Program-made: the position numbers and the translations under genes | DNA from: Anaerolineae bacterium | GTDB lineage: Bacteria; Chloroflexota; Anaerolineae; Aggregatilineales; Phototrophicaceae | Length of the DNA stretch: 64,000 bases | Reading direction: 5' to 3' | NCBI GenBank assembly: GCA_022823165.1 | Contig: JAJDXR010000070.1 | Location: 186,001 to 250,000 of the forward strand | In this document: piece by piece, positions 61,701 to 64,000 of the stretch | Numbering within the stretch: the stretch's first letter is position 1 | Layout: every line of letters begins with the position of its first letter | Notes under the pieces: model-generated | What the model saw: the letters and a program-made list of their open reading frames with translations, nothing else | What the model was told of the DNA's origin: nothing | Databases searched by the model: none

Positions 61701-63404
61701 GATTACTTGCAGGATCAGATTCAGGATGCGCTTGATCCTTATGGACCAATCGCGATTATGGCGCTGTCCGGTTCGACCAAAGGCGGCTTCGGGCCGATTA
61801 CGCAGTTGGCCGGCATGCGCGGCCTGATGGCGGATCCATCGGGGCGGATTATCGACTTGCCGATTCGCAGCCACTTCCGCGAGGGCTTGAATGCGCTGGA
61901 ATACTTCATTTCCACGCACGGCGCGCGCAAGGGCTTGGCGGATACCGCCTTGCGTACGGCGGACGCCGGCTACTTGACCAGACGGCTGGTTGATGTAGCC
62001 CAGGACATGATCGTCAACCGCTGGGACTGCAATACCAATCGCGGCTTGCTGATTTACCGCTCGGATGATATCGCCGGGCAAACCATCGGAGAACGTATCG
62101 TGGGGCGCTGCTCGGCTGAGGACATCTTTGATCCCGAGACCCAGGCGCTGATTGTCGGCCGCAACGAGATGATCGACGAAGAGGTCGCGGCAAAAATCCA
62201 GCAATCGACGCTCGAAGTCGTTGAGGCGCGCAGCCCGTTGACCTGCGACTTGATTCACGGCGTCTGCGCGCTCTGCTATGGCCGCGACCTGGGTACGGGC
62301 GAGATGGTCAATATCGGCTCGGCTGTGGGGATTATCGCGGCGCAGTCCATCGGCGAACCCGGTACGCAGTTGACGCTGCGGACCTTCCATAGCGGCGGTA
62401 CCGCTGAAGTACGCGACATCACCAGTGGTTTGCCGCGCGTGGAAGAACTGTTTGAAGCCCGGCGCAAACCCAAGGGCGAGTCGGTCTTGACGGAAATCGG
62501 AGGCATTCTGCGCTTGACAGAGCGGAAAGATGGCGCGCGCATCGCCACTGTCATCGACAGCGATGTACGAAATGAAACCCACGTCGTACCCGAAGATTGG
62601 GAGATTGTGGCTCAGGACCGCAAGGAAATCAAAGAAGGCGCGCTTGTCGCCAGGAATGGCGACGAAGAATTACGCGCGTCGCTGGCCGGCGCCGTTCATA
62701 TCGAGGATCACACCGTCTTCATCCGCTTTGAGGAGCGCGCGGAAGACGAGTATGAGATTCCGGCGAATGCGCGCTTGCGCAAGACTCTCTTTGACGGGAT
62801 GGAAGTGGCGGCCGGCGAACAGCTCACGGAGGGCTCTAAGAATCCGCACCAGATTCTGCGAGTTCTGGGCGCGAACGCTACGCAACTGTACCTGCTCAGC
62901 GAGATTCAGGAAGTCTATCGCAGCCAGGGTGTGAACATCGCCGACAAACACTTCGAAACTGTGATTCGCAAGATGATGTGCAAAGTGCAGATCACCCGCA
63001 GCGGCGACAGCGATTTGCTGCCGGGCGAATTGATTGATCAACTCAAGCTCTTGGAAATCAACGAGCGCTTGATTGCCGAAGACGCGGAGCCCTGCTCGGG
63101 TACGCCGGTGCTGCTGGGCATCACCAAGGCGGCTTTGAGCACGGAAAGTTACCTGTCCGCCGCCAGCTTCCAGCATACCATCAAGGTCTTGGCGGGCGCG
63201 GCGATTGAAGGCCAGGTCGACCCGCTGCATGGCCTGAAGGAGAATGTGATCATCGGCAAGCTGATCCCGGCCGGTACGGGTTTCCACGCCTATCATGATC
63301 GCGAAGTGATAGCGCCGGCGGTCACGCTCGAATCCCAGGGCGCGCTGGACATCGACGAGCTGGGCGATCAAGACGACTTTGAGAATATGCTCAGCGAGTT
63401 GTAA
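58734..63404 (+). CDS. rpoC: RNA polymerase subunit beta-prime with large clamp insertion
   Basis: A 1556-residue subunit. The N-terminal zinc site uses four Cys in about 59-77 (CYCG, CDKC). The catalytic Mg-binding NADFDGDQM lies near 660, the second zinc site includes [15 protein letters not shown], and the C-terminal [20 protein letters not shown] is the trigger-helix region. Between conserved blocks near 140 and 340 lies about 200 residues of predicted coiled coil ([20 protein letters not shown] and following). It starts at TTG 58734, seven bases after AGGAGG. It is not preceded by rpoB, unlike the common rpoB-rpoC operon. Confidence 0.96.
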   Translation: MEAKDFSALRISLASPEQIRSWSYGEVTKPETINYRRLRPEMDGLFCERIFGPTRDWQCYCGKYKNIRYRGIICDKCGVEVTRSSVRRERMGHIELAAPVAHVWYTRRVPSYLGLLLDVSRRNLDRVLYFAQYVVTTVDEDARNKAIARIEKELQSKEAEISGATEEQMTALRDNRDQIAEEFDTKAKAIRQHFDAELARLSDEVMSEAQSAQTSVESLLGQHASEDIKLDSASAVVVAQGETITNDHISKIQTLVNEHLSSLQGEIEALAQEEIAKVSGEIETANVDVDSSMNEQVQELDEKLQNLRASADKQIEELDKLQSLVAYSETATKIRNEQKKDSPFISESKYRELKSKFGNVFQAAMGAEAFYEILSNINMTKMAEMLWDEVRNARSKQVRRKATKRLRVVESLRSSRTTVMDKDETKQENEPDGNRPEWMILTVLPVIPPDLRPMVQLDGGRFATSDLNDLYRRVINRNNRLKHLLDLGAPDVIVRNEKRMLQEAVDSLIDNSQRGKALSRRGRRELKSLSDMLKGKKGRFRRNLLGKRVDYSGRSVIVIGPKLKLHQCGLPKTMALELYRPFVISRLVAYNYASNVKGAKRIIERERPEVWEVLEEVIRERPVLLNRAPTLHRLGIQAFEPLLVEGKAIQIHPLVCSAFNADFDGDQMAVHVPLSEQAVKEARDLMLSTRNLLKPSDGAPIVGPSKDMVLGNYYLTMDPTVEIVALRARADEFRAESALYAGEHKVGIAFRSNGYYYAQFRNVPNSELFLDETAPDDNGRPRVVKSAVDRTVAALLSGEVDCMLANAYEMRKYLRANDLEDQLEITNLHERRVVVDMDEVEYLYRIGLVNLHTPILLGNVYDELGPQEEPEICTVGRAMFNRILPDEMRFVQETLGKRGLQDLVARCYQVIGGERTTEVVDAIKNFGFHYATISGTTIAVSDLTIPDERADILREAEGVVTRAERDFRRGLMTEEERYQITIDEWNRAKDYLQDQIQDALDPYGPIAIMALSGSTKGGFGPITQLAGMRGLMADPSGRIIDLPIRSHFREGLNALEYFISTHGARKGLADTALRTADAGYLTRRLVDVAQDMIVNRWDCNTNRGLLIYRSDDIAGQTIGERIVGRCSAEDIFDPETQALIVGRNEMIDEEVAAKIQQSTLEVVEARSPLTCDLIHGVCALCYGRDLGTGEMVNIGSAVGIIAAQSIGEPGTQLTLRTFHSGGTAEVRDITSGLPRVEELFEARRKPKGESVLTEIGGILRLTERKDGARIATVIDSDVRNETHVVPEDWEIVAQDRKEIKEGALVARNGDEELRASLAGAVHIEDHTVFIRFEERAEDEYEIPANARLRKTLFDGMEVAAGEQLTEGSKNPHQILRVLGANATQLYLLSEIQEVYRSQGVNIADKHFETVIRKMMCKVQITRSGDSDLLPGELIDQLKLLEINERLIAEDAEPCSGTPVLLGITKAALSTESYLSAASFQHTIKVLAGAAIEGQVDPLHGLKENVIIGKLIPAGTGFHAYHDREVIAPAVTLESQGALDIDELGDQDDFENMLSEL

Positions 63405-63430
63405 GCGCAGTGGCGACTTGAATTTTTAGG

Positions 63431-63464
63431 CGCGGGACCCGGCGACGGCCCCGCGTTTTCTTTT
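63431..63464 (+). terminator. Intrinsic terminator after rpoC
   Basis: CGCGGG (63431-63436) pairs with CCCGCG (63450-63455), with two more inner pairs across an A-C mismatch, followed by TTTTCTTTT. Confidence 0.8.
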
Positions 63465-63498
63465 CCTTATGCTGGAGCAGAGAGCGCAGAGCGTGTCT

Positions 63499-63645
63499 AT
63501 CTTGGTGGATATTTCCTGAATGCCGAGCTTGGCACAGGTTAATTCACCACAGAGACGCAGAGGGGCGCGTAGACACTGCCCGCCGGCACAGAGATTTTTC
63601 TTTGGGTCGAAGGGAAACCGCATCCACTACAATAGACACTCCCGG
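63499..63645 (+). repeat. Dispersed intergenic repeat B, copy 2
   Basis: A direct repeat of 54815-54938, with the same flanks and core but a block of about 22 extra bases (near GCGTAGACACTGCCCGCC) inside the CACAGAG region. It lies between rpoC and gyrA, ending 12 bases before the gyrA promoter. The rest of the 63405-63838 gap holds the terminator and that promoter. Confidence 0.85.
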
Positions 63646-63657
63646 GCGCAATTGCAT

Positions 63658-63687
63658 TTGACAGGCTCTCGGCGGCCATTCTAAAAT
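63658..63687 (+). promoter_or_regulatory. Promoter of gyrA
   Basis: A perfect TTGACA (63658-63663), an 18-base spacer and TAAAAT (63682-63687). The leader to the ATG at 63839 is about 145 bases. Confidence 0.7.
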
Positions 63688-63829
63688 GAGAAACTGAAGA
63701 CCGTATGAGTTCCTAGCAGCGCGCTCCTGACGATTCTTTAGGCTATTATCATGGTTTGCAGCCGCGACTGGCTCTTGACAGATTGACCGGATGTTTTCGC
63801 GAGCCTGGCTGTCCCTGGCTCGTTGCTGA

Positions 63830-64000
<171 letters not shown>

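Noticed and set aside
60819..62582. A 587-codon minus-strand open frame inside rpoC
   Set aside because: It is antisense to a highly conserved rpoC segment and has no family resemblance.

Overview
The window reads as a chromosomal segment of an uncultured, GC-rich bacterium, most plausibly a Chloroflexota member (Anaerolineae-like). This is an inference. It rests on a complete coenzyme F420 pathway, a beta-prime RNA polymerase subunit with a roughly 200-residue clamp insertion, Rex, a Tat-exported superoxide dismutase, lipoprotein and PPC-domain surface proteins, and no visible outer-membrane machinery. Most of it is housekeeping sequence interrupted by one low-GC restriction-modification island and several families of dispersed intergenic repeats.

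Layout. 1-4.4 kb: F420 biosynthesis (cofE, nitroreductase-type reductase, cofD, cofC), then an LLM-family F420-type oxidoreductase. 4.4-12.1 kb: a molybdenum-hydroxylase locus comprising a metallophosphoesterase, a fused FAD/2Fe-2S subunit, a 584-residue protein of unknown function with a nucleoside-phosphorylase-like C-terminus, the molybdopterin subunit, and a YqeC-MocA-like fusion. 12.1-16 kb: a two-RCK potassium channel, then purine nucleoside phosphorylase behind a possible three-way-junction RNA leader. 16-21.4 kb: fabF-fabH, an epimerase, an acetyltransferase and proC. 21.5-27.3 kb: atpA-atpG-atpD-atpC with a candidate Rex operator on its promoter, then an mreB homologue. 27.6-33.1 kb: rex, a GbsR/MarR-type regulator, tRNA-Leu, tig-clpP-clpX. 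33.1-39.5 kb: a metallo-beta-lactamase-fold protein, obg-nadD, a double solute-binding-domain protein and two EamA transporters. 39.7-42.6 kb: tandem superoxide dismutases and an aspartase/fumarase. 42.9-45.3 kb: the restriction-modification island, with a HEAT-repeat-fused methyltransferase and a CfrBI-like endonuclease. 45.4-49.7 kb: a sugar-type ABC importer without its ATPase, interleaved with a TIM-barrel isomerase. 49.7-58.3 kb: miscellaneous genes including an L,D-transpeptidase, a PPC-domain secreted protein, a lipoprotein, an S1-domain protein, a VKOR-like protein and moeA. 58.5-63.4 kb: a stand-alone rpoC with its own promoter and an attenuator-like hairpin. 63.8 kb to the end: the start of gyrA.

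How the parts fit. Nucleotide and redox metabolism recur: F420, molybdenum cofactor insertion (moeA plus YqeC/MocA), a xanthine-dehydrogenase-family enzyme next to a phosphorylase-like protein, and punA close by. Rex is encoded here, and a good Rex-box match overlaps the -35 element of the ATP synthase promoter, which suggests NADH/NAD+ control of ATP synthase. The least explained elements are the 584-residue protein, the structured punA leader, the HEAT-methyltransferase fusion and the repeat families.
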